Shown piece after piece: positions 35,627 through 44,449 of a DNA stretch of 64,000 nucleotides. Under the pieces are notes generated by a model that was not told where the DNA came from, ran no database searches, and saw only the letters and a program-made list of their open reading frames with translations. Within the stretch, counting starts at the first letter, position 1. Each line of letters begins with the position of its first letter. Made by a program: the position numbers and the translations under genes. Source of the stretch: an uncultured Prevotellaceae bacterium (GTDB lineage Bacteria > Bacteroidota > Bacteroidia > Bacteroidales > Bacteroidaceae); contig CACYJV010000012.1 in NCBI GenBank assembly GCA_902774815.1, forward strand, positions 31,892 to 95,891, written 5' to 3'.

Positions 35627-35634
35627 TAACTTTG
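35627..35634 (+). promoter_or_regulatory. Candidate -7 box upstream of the LRR protein gene
   Basis: TAACTTTG fits the -7 consensus, but lies 267 bp before the next start codon. It would give a long leader or a small RNA from about 35640 on; nothing else is recognised between 35640 and 35900 apart from a stem-loop repeat near 35764-35787. Confidence 0.4.
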
Positions 35635-35900
35635 CAGCGTTGCACATATGTCCACTTATTGGCTGTGGGCTGTGATATTAAAGAAAGAAGTATTAGTGCT
35701 CGAATACGAGTTTGTCTGTTAATCATGTGTGATGATGACAGAATGATATCTTGTGAGCCTGGGATGGGCAACGATGCTGCCCCTACGTCTTTTCTATAAT
35801 ATACATGCATAAGTTAATACATGCATAGTCATTTTTTTATGTCTGTTGCAATCCTAATGCTACTAACAATCATTTATTAATAGTTTCAAATAATCAGTTT

Positions 35901-38720
35901 ATGAAAAGGTTTTTTTTATTTTTAGGAATGTTAGCCTTGGGCTTACAAGCATCTTCTTATGAAAGATATACTGATGCGGAAGGTGTAGTGTGGCATTTTA
36001 ACATTAATGGAACAGAGGCACAGATTATTGATGTTTATTATTATGGTGATAATTTGACTATACCTTCAATAGTCTATAAGGGTTCTGTAGGTTATACAGT
36101 AACAAAGGTAGGTTATAGCGGAAGTAGTAATTGGGGATTATTTCATGGTAAGTCAATCAAAACTGTATATTGGCCCTCGACAGTAAAAGAAATATATGCA
36201 AATACCTTTTATAATTGTAAGGAATTGAAAAAAATAGAAGGTATTGAAAATTGTACAAGTATTGGAGAAAATGCCTTTGCAAATTGTTATAGTCTGGAAA
36301 CATTAACGTTCTCAGGAGAAACTGTTCCGACCTTGACTTCCTCAAATGCGATATCGCCAAATACGACCGTGATAGTGCCTGCAGAGTTATTGGAATCATT
36401 TAGAAATGCCGATGCATGGAAAGATGTTACCAACCAAATCATTGCAAACGGCGTACGGACAGACTATGATATTAGTGTTGTTGCCCAGGAAAATACATCG
36501 GATATTCATGCTAAGATAGGAGAACGTAATCTGGATAATGTGATGACCCTAAAAGTCTCTGGTTCCATAAATGGATATGATATCATGATTCTCCGCAACA
36601 AAATGCATAATCTTCACCATCTTGATCTTTCTGATGCTAATATCGTTGCGAACGATAACTATTATGAGTATTATGGGAGTAGCTGTATTGCTTTAGATAA
36701 CACATTCGGATCAAACAGTTTTAGAGAAGTTTATAATCTTTATTCTGTAAAATTACCGAAAACTATTACAACTATTTATCCTTATGCTTTTTATGATTGC
36801 CGTTCCTTGACATCAGTACAATTATATGGCAACCTAAAATCGATATACAGTTCTGCTTTTTCTGGTATACGTATAAGTTCGATAGTCATTCCAGAAGGAG
36901 TGTCGTTGATAGATCAAAATGCATTCGTTGGTTGTCCTTTAGTAAATATTTCACTCCCTTCAACGTTGAAGAGGATTGGTGGAGGTGCATTTAGTGGGCA
37001 TCATGCAAAAAATATAATCTTACCCCCCAATTTAAGTGTAATAGGTGGTTCTGCATTTCGCAGTGATTCTTTGGAGGAAATTCACATTCCAAGTATGGTT
37101 ACATCGATTGGTGACGAAGCTTTTTCCGGTTCAAACCTTAAAGATGTCTGGACCTATACGTTGGTTCCGCAAAGCATTGGGCAAAATACGTTTAGTACAT
37201 ATACTTCAGCCACATTGCACGTTCAAAAAACAAGTTACAATAATTATTATTGGGACACTCAGTGGAGTCAGTTCTCATTGCTTACCGAGTTTGATGGTAC
37301 CTACAGCCAGTGGCTCATTAATAACCAGGTTGACTATGTGATTGACGATAACACAGGAGTAATCAATACTGACAGTACAGCTACAGGTGAGGTTGAACCT
37401 GGTAGCGGTTTCATATCAGAGAATGAAAACGACGACCAAAATATGGACGGGATTGTTGTAGATGACGATGGCTCTTCATGTGGCTCTGTCATTGGCAATG
37501 GCCATCTGTGGTGCAACTGGCTGCAGTTCTTGATCAACATCATCAACAACAAGTGGTACTTCTTGAGTTTCCCATATCGTGTGCATTTGAGTGATATCAT
37601 CTGTGATGGCGATTGGGTGATTCGTTGGTACGATGGTGCTTCACGTGCCTCCACTGGAGGAACGGGATGGAGGAATCTGCCTGCCGGCACAGAATGGTTG
37701 GAGCCTGGAGTAGGTTATATATTCCAATGCAACAAGTCGGGTAAATTGAATGTGAGGGTGCGTAAGGAGAACTTGAACATGAACCCTGACGACCAACATA
37801 ACAACATGACAGCTCATCCGTCGGACAACAAGCAACACGCCAGCTGGAACTTCATGGGTAACCCCTTTACCAGCTATTTCGATATGGATTACACTGGCTA
37901 CGAGTGTCCTATAACCTATTGGGATGGTTCGAAGTATGTGGCAGTACGTCCAGGTGACGACGACTATCATTTCCGTCCGTTCCAGGCATTCTTTGTTCAG
38001 AAACCCGACAACGTGAGCTATATGAACTTCCCGAAGAATAAGCGTGAAACCTACAACCAGTCAAAGAAAGCCTCACAAGCCAAGGCCATGCGGCGGGCTA
38101 TGCGCGGTGTTAATCCCGATCGTCTGCTTATAGACTTGACACTTAGCAATGGAACCGAAACAGATAAGGCTCGTGTAGTGTTCAACGACAAGAAGCAGAA
38201 TGTATATGAAATGGATTGCGATGCTTCGAAGTTCCTTTCGACGGGCGTTCCACAACTCTACACGGTGGATAACCAGAAAGTTCAATATGCCATTAATGAG
38301 CGTCCTAATGGTGGCGTACAAGTCGGTTATACTGCTAATGCAGCAGGCACTTATACCATCGAAGCCACTCGCATGGATAAACCAATGCTGTTGCAAGACA
38401 ACAAACTTGGTATTACCTTCGACCTTTCAAATGGAGCCTATGAGTTTGAGTCGGCTGTTGGCACTTTCAACAATCGTTTCACTTTGGTTGAGAATGGTAA
38501 CGCTACAGGTATAGCAGATGTACGTGCAAAGACGGGCGTAAGCGTGATGCCTACTCATGGCGGTCTTTGTATCAGTGGAGCGGAAGGAAAGAACATTTGC
38601 ATCTATAATGCAGATGGTAAACTGATGAGTGAGAACAATAACGATGGCCTAGTGGCTTTGCAGCGTGGCACCTATGTGGTGAGCGTTGGTGGAATGAAAG
38701 CAAAAGTCGTTGTCAAGTAG
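35901..38720 (+). CDS. Secreted BspA-type leucine-rich-repeat protein with T9SS sorting domain
   Basis: The 939-residue protein has a signal peptide (MKRFFLFLGMLALGLQASS). LRR_5/BspA repeats are visible at ~60-170 and ~255-440, with units such as AFYDCRSLTSVQLYGNLKSI and AFSGIRISSIVIPEGVSLI. A middle region (~480-760) of beta-rich unknown type follows, and the C-terminal ~75 residues have the look of a type IX secretion sorting domain (ending GTYVVSVGGMKAKVVVK). It is likely surface-attached and involved in adhesion. The first ~1350 bases are markedly more AT-rich than the rest, which suggests a mosaic gene. Confidence 0.82.
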   Translation: MKRFFLFLGMLALGLQASSYERYTDAEGVVWHFNINGTEAQIIDVYYYGDNLTIPSIVYKGSVGYTVTKVGYSGSSNWGLFHGKSIKTVYWPSTVKEIYANTFYNCKELKKIEGIENCTSIGENAFANCYSLETLTFSGETVPTLTSSNAISPNTTVIVPAELLESFRNADAWKDVTNQIIANGVRTDYDISVVAQENTSDIHAKIGERNLDNVMTLKVSGSINGYDIMILRNKMHNLHHLDLSDANIVANDNYYEYYGSSCIALDNTFGSNSFREVYNLYSVKLPKTITTIYPYAFYDCRSLTSVQLYGNLKSIYSSAFSGIRISSIVIPEGVSLIDQNAFVGCPLVNISLPSTLKRIGGGAFSGHHAKNIILPPNLSVIGGSAFRSDSLEEIHIPSMVTSIGDEAFSGSNLKDVWTYTLVPQSIGQNTFSTYTSATLHVQKTSYNNYYWDTQWSQFSLLTEFDGTYSQWLINNQVDYVIDDNTGVINTDSTATGEVEPGSGFISENENDDQNMDGIVVDDDGSSCGSVIGNGHLWCNWLQFLINIINNKWYFLSFPYRVHLSDIICDGDWVIRWYDGASRASTGGTGWRNLPAGTEWLEPGVGYIFQCNKSGKLNVRVRKENLNMNPDDQHNNMTAHPSDNKQHASWNFMGNPFTSYFDMDYTGYECPITYWDGSKYVAVRPGDDDYHFRPFQAFFVQKPDNVSYMNFPKNKRETYNQSKKASQAKAMRRAMRGVNPDRLLIDLTLSNGTETDKARVVFNDKKQNVYEMDCDASKFLSTGVPQLYTVDNQKVQYAINERPNGGVQVGYTANAAGTYTIEATRMDKPMLLQDNKLGITFDLSNGAYEFESAVGTFNNRFTLVENGNATGIADVRAKTGVSVMPTHGGLCISGAEGKNICIYNADGKLMSENNNDGLVALQRGTYVVSVGGMKAKVVVK

Positions 38721-38752
38721 CAATTCGCAAATCACAGTTGACAGTTGTTCTT

Positions 38753-39601
38753 ATGACTAAGAGTCGTTATCAATATATCCTGACTTGGTTGTTCTTCCTT
38801 TTAACAGGAGGGACAGCCATGGCACAGGATGGCTTTGACCCGGTAAACCCTCCTGATCCTTTCTATTATGACACCTATAAGGTGACAGTAACCGCAAATA
38901 GCGGTAACTATACATCAGGAGAAGGAAGATACGAAGCTGGCACAATGATAACTATCCGTACGAGTGCCCGTAGCAGTGACTTCGTATTTATCTGCTGGAA
39001 GATGGATGGAGTGGTTTGTTCGGAAAGTGCTTCATTTACTTATATTGTAGAAGAGAAGGATGTTGTGTTTGAAGCCGTTTGGGAATATTCGCCTGAAAAC
39101 CCATCCGATCCACAAATGACTAATCAGTTTCGGCTCTATCTGCAGAGTAATCGTGAAGGGGCCTGCTCGTTTAATCGCACAAGTGGAGATAAGGTTGAGG
39201 CTGGGGAGACAATTACTGTGGTGGCTTACCCTAACCAGTCATACGACTTCCAAGGATGGTACGAAGGTGGTGAGTTAATTTCCTCAAATGTGTCGTTCAA
39301 CTATACAATGCCTGAGCATAATTCGACATTAGAAGCGCATTTCGTTTTCAATCCAGACACGCCAGGCGACCCAAGCGGTGGACAAGATGACATGGACAAT
39401 CCTGACGCATTATTGGGAGATGTAAATCGCGATGGTTCAATTACTATTGCCGATGTGACGGCATTGGTGAACGTCATCCTTGGCAAGGATAATGCAGAGC
39501 CATACGTGTATAATCATAGGGTAGCTGATGTAAATGGAGATGGATCAACAACCATTGCTGACGTAACTGCACTTGTAAACATCATTTTGGGGAAGAACTA
39601 A
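38753..39601 (+). CDS. Secreted protein with two InlB/Flg_new-like repeats and a dockerin-like C-terminus
   Basis: The 282-residue protein has a signal peptide ending GTAMAQ. Two ~75-residue beta-grasp-like repeats are recognisable by 'F.GW' turns (FVFICWKMDGVV near 80, FQGWYEGGE near 163). The C-terminus (~222-282) has two EF-hand-like units, GDVNRDGSITIADVTALVN and ADVNGDGSTTIADVTALVN, as in dockerin type I modules. Such ends anchor proteins to cohesins or act as calcium-stabilised tails. The ATG at 38753 is preferred over a TTG at 38738. It follows the LRR gene by 32 bp and may be co-transcribed. Confidence 0.8.
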   Translation: MTKSRYQYILTWLFFLLTGGTAMAQDGFDPVNPPDPFYYDTYKVTVTANSGNYTSGEGRYEAGTMITIRTSARSSDFVFICWKMDGVVCSESASFTYIVEEKDVVFEAVWEYSPENPSDPQMTNQFRLYLQSNREGACSFNRTSGDKVEAGETITVVAYPNQSYDFQGWYEGGELISSNVSFNYTMPEHNSTLEAHFVFNPDTPGDPSGGQDDMDNPDALLGDVNRDGSITIADVTALVNVILGKDNAEPYVYNHRVADVNGDGSTTIADVTALVNIILGKN

Positions 39602-39613
39602 GAGTGATGACTA

Positions 39614-39660
39614 CGGGCAGAAACTTTTAAAAAAGAAAGTTTTTGCCCGCTTTGCTTTTC
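39614..39660 (+). terminator. Terminator of the secreted-protein genes
   Basis: CGGGCAGAAACTTT pairs with AAAGTTTTTGCCCG (one mismatch) and a T-rich tail follows. Confidence 0.7.
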
Positions 39661-39678
39661 TCCTTTCAATATTATTAC

Positions 39679-39686
39679 TATCTTTG
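39679..39686 (+). promoter_or_regulatory. -7 box of the beta-flower gene
   Basis: TATCTTTG fits the consensus 24 bp before the start codon. Confidence 0.55.
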
Positions 39687-39709
39687 CGCCATCAGAATGA
39701 AACAACGGA

Positions 39710-40165
39710 ATGATGAAGCGTACAGTTGAAACGATAGTCCACAATGGGCGAGGCAGAAGGATGATGTTCATGCTTCTAGCTATGCTCCTTTGCTCTGCTG
39801 CAGCTTCGGCACAGGAGTTGCGGGACAGGAACTATAGGCTGATAGGGCGAATCGAGCGGGATGGCACCGTGCGCAATGAACAGTATATGATGATAGGACG
39901 CTTCCGCCCGGACGGTACTATCGTGGACAGAACCTACATGATGGTGGGAAAGATCGGGACGGATGGCGTGGTGAGAGACCGCAACTACATGATGATAGGA
40001 AAGGTGGAGGCCGATGGCACGGTGAAAGACCGAAACTATATGTTCATAGGGAAGGTGAAAAGCGATGGAACAGTGCTTGACCGCAGCTATATGCAAATCG
40101 GGCGGGCCAAGGATGTACCAGCCAGATGGGCTGCTATTTTCTTTTTCTTCGGGTTGTTCCGATGA
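39710..40165 (+). CDS. 5-fold beta-flower-type repeat protein, exported
   Basis: The 151-residue protein has a basic, hydrophobic N-terminus with a signal peptide ending ASAQ near residue 35. It then carries six ~15-residue repeats of the type DRNYMMIGKVExDGTV (for example TYMMVGKIGTDGVVRD). This matches what NCBI names '5-fold beta-flower protein', a small radial fold whose function is unknown. It ends in a hydrophobic aromatic tail (AAIFFFFGLFR). It has its own promoter. Confidence 0.75.
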   Translation: MMKRTVETIVHNGRGRRMMFMLLAMLLCSAAASAQELRDRNYRLIGRIERDGTVRNEQYMMIGRFRPDGTIVDRTYMMVGKIGTDGVVRDRNYMMIGKVEADGTVKDRNYMFIGKVKSDGTVLDRSYMQIGRAKDVPARWAAIFFFFGLFR

Positions 40166-40214
40166 ATGAATAGAGGCTAAAGGGCGGCCAATCAGCGGTT
40201 TTTCAGCTAATTAT

Positions 40215-40245
40215 TTGGTAGATTACGGCAAAAACATTATCTTTG
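40215..40245 (+). promoter_or_regulatory. Promoter of the TraB/GumN-family gene
   Basis: TTG (40215-40217), 20 bp and TATCTTTG (40238-40245). The long frame starting at 40243 begins inside the -7 box and therefore cannot be translated from there. Confidence 0.8.
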
Positions 40246-40281
40246 CCACGCAAACTAATGACTTATAAAACGACAAAAAAG

Positions 40282-41190
40282 ATGAAAAGAACATTGATGA
40301 CGATTGCCGCCTGCGTGGTGGCAGCTGTAAGTATGAACGGCCAGTTGCTCTACAAGATTTCGGGCAACGGACTGGAGAAGCCTTCCTATATCATTGGTAC
40401 TCACCACTTGGCCAATGTAGGCTTCGTTGAGAAGATTGCCGGCGTGAAGCAGGCTCTTACCGATGTCGATCAGGTCTATGGCGAACTGAAGTGGGACGCT
40501 ATGACGAACACCGACTCGCTGAAGGTGCTGCAGGAAGCCATGATGCTGCCCGATGGCAAGACCTTGAAGCAGGTGCTGACGGCTGAGCAGTATAAGAAAC
40601 TCGACAATTTCCTGAAGGCTAAGATGGGTGTTGGCCTGGCAAGCCCGCAGGTGGAGGCTCAGATGGGCAAGTTGTCGCCGATGGCTTTGGTGACACAGAT
40701 CCAGGTGCTGATGTTCTTGATGAACCATATGGGTGAGTTCGATCCCTCCAGTACATTCGATCAGTACTTCCAGGCACAGGCTCAGAAGAACAATATGCCC
40801 TGTGGCGGTCTGGAAACGGTTGCATTCCAGTCGCAAGTGCTCTACAAAGGACAGCCGCTGGAGCGCCAGATTGAGCAGTTGATGTGCCTCATCGACAACG
40901 AGCAGTTCAACTCGCAGATGATGGAGGATATGACAAAAGCCTTCTATGCAGAAGATCTCGACGCCCTGAAGAAGGCTATGGACGCTAAACTTGGCACTTC
41001 TTGCGACTCAACGCCTGAGGAAGAGGCTGCACTCATCTATAATCGCAATGCCGATTGGCTGACGAAGATGCCTGCCATCATGAAGGCTGCTCCTACGTTC
41101 TTTGCTGTTGGCGCAGGCCATCTGCCTGGCGAAAAGGGCGTGCTGCAGCTGCTCAAGAACGCCGGCTACACGGTTGAAGGCGTAAAGTAG
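40282..41190 (+). CDS. TraB/GumN-family protein, exported
   Basis: The 302-residue protein has a signal peptide (MKRTLMTIAACVVAAVSMNG) and starts its fold with LLYKISGNGLEKPSYIIGTH, the conserved opening of the TraB/PrgY/GumN family. The closing FFAVGAGHLPGEKGVLQLL is also typical. The family carries conserved His/Glu residues (GTHH, then GELKW) and is thought to include metalloprotease-like folds, but no activity is proven. The ATG at 40282 is preferred because of the promoter; 40258 is an alternative with almost no leader. Confidence 0.85.
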   Translation: MKRTLMTIAACVVAAVSMNGQLLYKISGNGLEKPSYIIGTHHLANVGFVEKIAGVKQALTDVDQVYGELKWDAMTNTDSLKVLQEAMMLPDGKTLKQVLTAEQYKKLDNFLKAKMGVGLASPQVEAQMGKLSPMALVTQIQVLMFLMNHMGEFDPSSTFDQYFQAQAQKNNMPCGGLETVAFQSQVLYKGQPLERQIEQLMCLIDNEQFNSQMMEDMTKAFYAEDLDALKKAMDAKLGTSCDSTPEEEAALIYNRNADWLTKMPAIMKAAPTFFAVGAGHLPGEKGVLQLLKNAGYTVEGVK

Positions 41191-41199
41191 GAAAAAATA

Positions 41200-41358
41200 C
41201 CCACCACCAACCCCTCCCAAAGGGAAGAGCCCACCACCAACCCCTCCCAAAGGGAAGAGCCCACCCCCAACCCCTCCCGAAGGGAAGGTAGCTTAAAAAC
41301 TCTTTCAATTGAAAAGACTAATCAAGCTACCCTCCCTTCGGGAGAGGTTGGGGGTGGG
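41200..41358. repeat. Palindromic repeat element (copy 2) with tandem left arms
   Basis: Three 30-bp tandem copies of the C-rich arm start at 41200, 41230 and 41260; the first two are identical and the third is diverged. The third forms an inverted repeat with 41324-41358 (two mismatches in 35). The loop core 41300-41323 is the reverse complement of 997-1020 in copy 1. A partial extra right arm follows to ~41378. It lies between convergent genes. Confidence 0.85.
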
Positions 41359-41383
41359 TTCTAGATTGGGGGTGGGTTACTTA

Positions 41384-42256
41384 TTATTTCTTGCAGAAGA
41401 AATCTTTCAGCTTCTGGAAGAAACCGCTCTTCTGAACGTCGTCGATGACCTTTCCGGCCACCTCAGCAGCGTCCTTAGCCAGGTCGGAAGCCTTGTCGCG
41501 AGCCACGTCCATGGCCTCGTCAATCTTTTCACGGGCTTGCTGAACGCTCTCGTTTTCGCTGAGTTGCTTGCCGAACTCCTCGAACTTCTCCTTAGCCACA
41601 TCAACGGCCTCGCCCAGTTTCTCCTTGGCTTCCTTTACGCTCTCATTCTCGTTGAAAGCCTTGGCCAGTTCTTCAGCCTTGTCCTTGGCAGCATCGACAG
41701 CCACGCCAATCTTCTCCTTGGCTTCCTTCACGGTTTCGTTCTCATTCAGCTGGTTGATGAACTCCTCAGCCTTGTCCTTGGCAGCGTCAACAGCCTCGCC
41801 AATCTTTTCCTTGGCGGCATCAACGGCATCAGCCACGTCGTCTTTCACATCCTTTGCTTTCTCCTCGGCAGCTTCAGCGGCATCGGCAGCAGTTTCCTTG
41901 GTGTCGTCTACCACTTCTTCAACCTTCTCTTCGACGGCTTCTTTAGTCTCAGCGACGGTTTCTTTGGCTTCCTCAACGGCTTCGGCCACGTCCTCCTTCA
42001 CTTCTTCAACTTTCTCCTCGGCAGCTTCAGTAGCTTCGGCAGCAGCCTCCTTCACGTCGTCGACCACTGCTTCAACCTTCTCTTCAACGGCTTCTTTAGC
42101 CTCAGCGACGGTTTCCTTGGCCTCCTCAACGGTTTCAGCCACTTCTTCCTTCACTTCTTCGACAGTTTCAGCCACTTTCTGTTCGGCGGCTTCTACTTTC
42201 TCCACAGCTTCTTGCTGCAGTTCTTCTGCTTTGTTCAATACTTCTTCAGGATTCAT
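41384..42256 (-). CDS. Ala/Glu/Lys-rich amphipathic coiled-coil protein
   Basis: The 290-residue product is almost entirely helical, made of short repeats such as VEEAKETVAEAKEAVEEKVE and AVDAAKDKAEEF with heptad or 11-residue periodicity. It resembles LEA group 3, apolipoprotein-like or YtxH-type proteins. It lacks a signal peptide and ends with a basic/hydrophobic tail (SGFFQKLKDFFCKK). A stress-related membrane- or protein-stabilising role is a guess. The longer frame from 42385 overlaps the promoter, so 42256 is used. Confidence 0.8.
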   Translation of the reverse strand: MNPEEVLNKAEELQQEAVEKVEAAEQKVAETVEEVKEEVAETVEEAKETVAEAKEAVEEKVEAVVDDVKEAAAEATEAAEEKVEEVKEDVAEAVEEAKETVAETKEAVEEKVEEVVDDTKETAADAAEAAEEKAKDVKDDVADAVDAAKEKIGEAVDAAKDKAEEFINQLNENETVKEAKEKIGVAVDAAKDKAEELAKAFNENESVKEAKEKLGEAVDVAKEKFEEFGKQLSENESVQQAREKIDEAMDVARDKASDLAKDAAEVAGKVIDDVQKSGFFQKLKDFFCKK

Positions 42257-42354
42257 AGTTATGCTCTGCAAATGATGATATTGATGCCTACACCCTTTCA
42301 AGCGGTTCGGCTTTTTCTTTATTCGTTCTGACAGTTTAGTATAATCTTGGTTCG

Positions 42355-42385
42355 CAAATGTAGTCAATTTTTTTCTAAGTGCCAA
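42355..42385 (-). promoter_or_regulatory. Promoter of the coiled-coil protein gene
   Basis: On the minus strand TTG (42385-42383), 20 bp and TACATTTG (42362-42355). The leader would be about 95 bases. Confidence 0.8.
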
Positions 42386-42468
42386 ATAATCAATGGCGAT
42401 TTTTTAGTTTTTCCGTTGATAACAGCCAAAAAACGTTGTCAAGAGTATAGAAAGCTGATTTTTATTTG

Positions 42469-42476
42469 TATCTTTG
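42469..42476 (+). promoter_or_regulatory. -7 box of the hexosaminidase gene
   Basis: TATCTTTG lies 30 bp before the ATG at 42507; a TTG at the usual distance is not evident. Confidence 0.55.
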
Positions 42477-42506
42477 TCGGACATAATCAATCAACCTAAT
42501 GATATC

Positions 42507-44360
42507 ATGGTCAATAGCATTCTTTGCAAGTTTTTCCGGAAAGCATGGCTGGTGGGTATGCTCATAGGCATGACTACACCGGTATTGGCACAGGACGTGT
42601 CGGTGGTTCCGCGCCCGTTGAAAGTGGAACAACGTGCTGGTTATTATGTCATTACACCGAAGACAATCATCAGTTTCAACGGACTGCTGGTCGAACAAGC
42701 CGCTTACCTGAGTGACGTTTTGGCCCGCTCTACGGGCTATCAGCTCGCCGTGGAATCATATGTACAGAAACGTGGCATCCGCTTGATTGTCGACGAGCGG
42801 CGCGTTGCACAAGATGAAGGCTATCAGCTGACGGTCGATAACAGTGGTGTGGAGATTGTCGGTCACGATGTTGGCGGCGTGTTCTATGGCATACAGACGC
42901 TGTTGCAGCTGTTGCCGGCTGCCGTCTATACCCACGAGGTGCAGTTTGGAATGTCGTGGAAGGTTCCTTTCGTCAGCATCAGCGATGCTCCCAACCATCC
43001 TTGGCGCGGCATGATGCTTGATGTGGCCCGTTACTACTATCCCGTTGCGTTCGTCAAGAAGTTCATCGACATGATGGCAGTCTATAAGATGAACATGCTG
43101 CAGCTGCACCTTGTCGACGACTCGGGCTGGCGTCTGGAGATCAAGAAGTATCCACGACTGACCGAAGTGGGTGCCTGGGCTGGCAAAGAGCCCCATCGGC
43201 TGGGTGGTTACTATACGCAGGACGAGATGCGTGAACTCATCAGCTATGCCGCCGTGCGAAATGTCCAGATTGTCCCTGAGATAGAATTCCCTGCTCATTT
43301 GCTTTCAGCCATCGTAGCTTATCCCTGGCTCAGTTGTACGGGTGAGCAGCACGAGGTACAGACGCAGCACTTCATCAGTCAAGACCTGCTTTGCGTGGGC
43401 AAAGAGACATCGATACAGTTCTTAAACGACGTCCTTGACGAGACCGCGGGTCTTTTCCCGTCTCTATACATCAACATTGGAGGCGATGAGGCTGTCTACA
43501 AGCGTTGGGAGGAATGTCCGCGCTGCCAGGAGGTAATGCGGCGCGAACATCTGTCGAAGGCTTCCGAGTTGCAAGGCTATCTGACCAACGTCGTTTCGGA
43601 CATGATGAAAGACCAGGGACGCACCATCGTGGGATGGGAAGAAATCGTCGATCGTGGTCAACTGAATAACCCCGTCGTTGCCGTGATGTGGCATCATGTG
43701 GAAGATACGCTGAAAGCCACTTCGAAAGGGCATCAGGCCATCGTGGCACCAGCCTCCCATTTCTACCTGGACTTCCCCGAAAGCAGTACGCCGGGCGAGA
43801 TCAAGGCCGCTACATGGATGCCCCCCATCTCGCTGGAGAAGTGCTACAGCATCAGTGTGAACGACCATTCCCCGTCATCGCGCGTGTTGGGCGTACAGGG
43901 ATGCTTGTGGAGCGATCAGTTCATCGTTGGTACGTTGTTGCAAGAGTTACCACAGCTCAACGAGAACCGTTCGGAACAGTATGTGGAATACCTGACCTTC
44001 CCTCGCATGATGGCTGTGGCAGAGGTGGGATGGACGAAGTCGGCCCTCCGCAATTATACCGACTTCTCGCGCCGTTCGGCCAGTCACTATGCCCGTCTGG
44101 ATGCGATGGGGTGCAACTATCGTGTGCCTGAACCGCGGTTGGTGAATGCAACTGAACTGGGAAATGGCCGCTACAGCATCAGCGTGACCCCATCGGTCGA
44201 TGGTGCAGAGGTGCGTTATACGACAGATGGTACCTATCCCAACGCACATTCCCCCCTCTACACGGAGCCTGTAGTGGTCGATTCGCTGTCTGCTTTCCGA
44301 GCTATCACCGTCGTAGAGCCTACCCATTTCTCGCTGCCTCTTTGCCCTGAGCGGCAGTAG
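42507..44360 (+). CDS. Exported beta-N-acetylhexosaminidase (GH20)
   Basis: The 617-residue enzyme has a signal sequence (hydrophobic ~12-28, ending LAQ), a GH20 N-terminal domain (~33-155), then the TIM barrel (~165-490) with the catalytic pair Asp327-Glu328 in NIGGDEAVYKRW. HLVDDSGWRLEIKKYPRLTE is the typical substrate-binding strand. The C-terminus (~535-610) is a chitobiase C-terminal/Fn3-like module with VRYTTDGTYP. It removes terminal N-acetylhexosamines from glycans, such as host mucins or glycosaminoglycans. It stands alone with its own promoter and terminator. Confidence 0.93.
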   Translation: MVNSILCKFFRKAWLVGMLIGMTTPVLAQDVSVVPRPLKVEQRAGYYVITPKTIISFNGLLVEQAAYLSDVLARSTGYQLAVESYVQKRGIRLIVDERRVAQDEGYQLTVDNSGVEIVGHDVGGVFYGIQTLLQLLPAAVYTHEVQFGMSWKVPFVSISDAPNHPWRGMMLDVARYYYPVAFVKKFIDMMAVYKMNMLQLHLVDDSGWRLEIKKYPRLTEVGAWAGKEPHRLGGYYTQDEMRELISYAAVRNVQIVPEIEFPAHLLSAIVAYPWLSCTGEQHEVQTQHFISQDLLCVGKETSIQFLNDVLDETAGLFPSLYINIGGDEAVYKRWEECPRCQEVMRREHLSKASELQGYLTNVVSDMMKDQGRTIVGWEEIVDRGQLNNPVVAVMWHHVEDTLKATSKGHQAIVAPASHFYLDFPESSTPGEIKAATWMPPISLEKCYSISVNDHSPSSRVLGVQGCLWSDQFIVGTLLQELPQLNENRSEQYVEYLTFPRMMAVAEVGWTKSALRNYTDFSRRSASHYARLDAMGCNYRVPEPRLVNATELGNGRYSISVTPSVDGAEVRYTTDGTYPNAHSPLYTEPVVVDSLSAFRAITVVEPTHFSLPLCPERQ

Positions 44361-44379
44361 CGTCAACGACAAAAACCAA

Positions 44380-44415
44380 GGGCGGTGGAATCATTACGAC
44401 TCCACCGCCCTTTTT
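44380..44415 (+). terminator. Terminator of the hexosaminidase gene
   Basis: A perfect 10-bp stem (GGGCGGTGGA / TCCACCGCCC) and five T residues, 20 bp after the stop codon. It can also serve the convergent gene at 44450. Confidence 0.9.
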
Positions 44416-44449
44416 CCTGCTATGTGGCTGATGTGTTGTTTCCTCACGT

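Noticed and set aside
41309-42331. Long plus-strand open frame (about 340 codons) opposite the coiled-coil gene
   Set aside because: It is the mirror of Ala/Glu/Lys repeats and gives an artificial Leu/Phe/Ser-rich repeat; the minus-strand frame has a consensus promoter and normal codon use.
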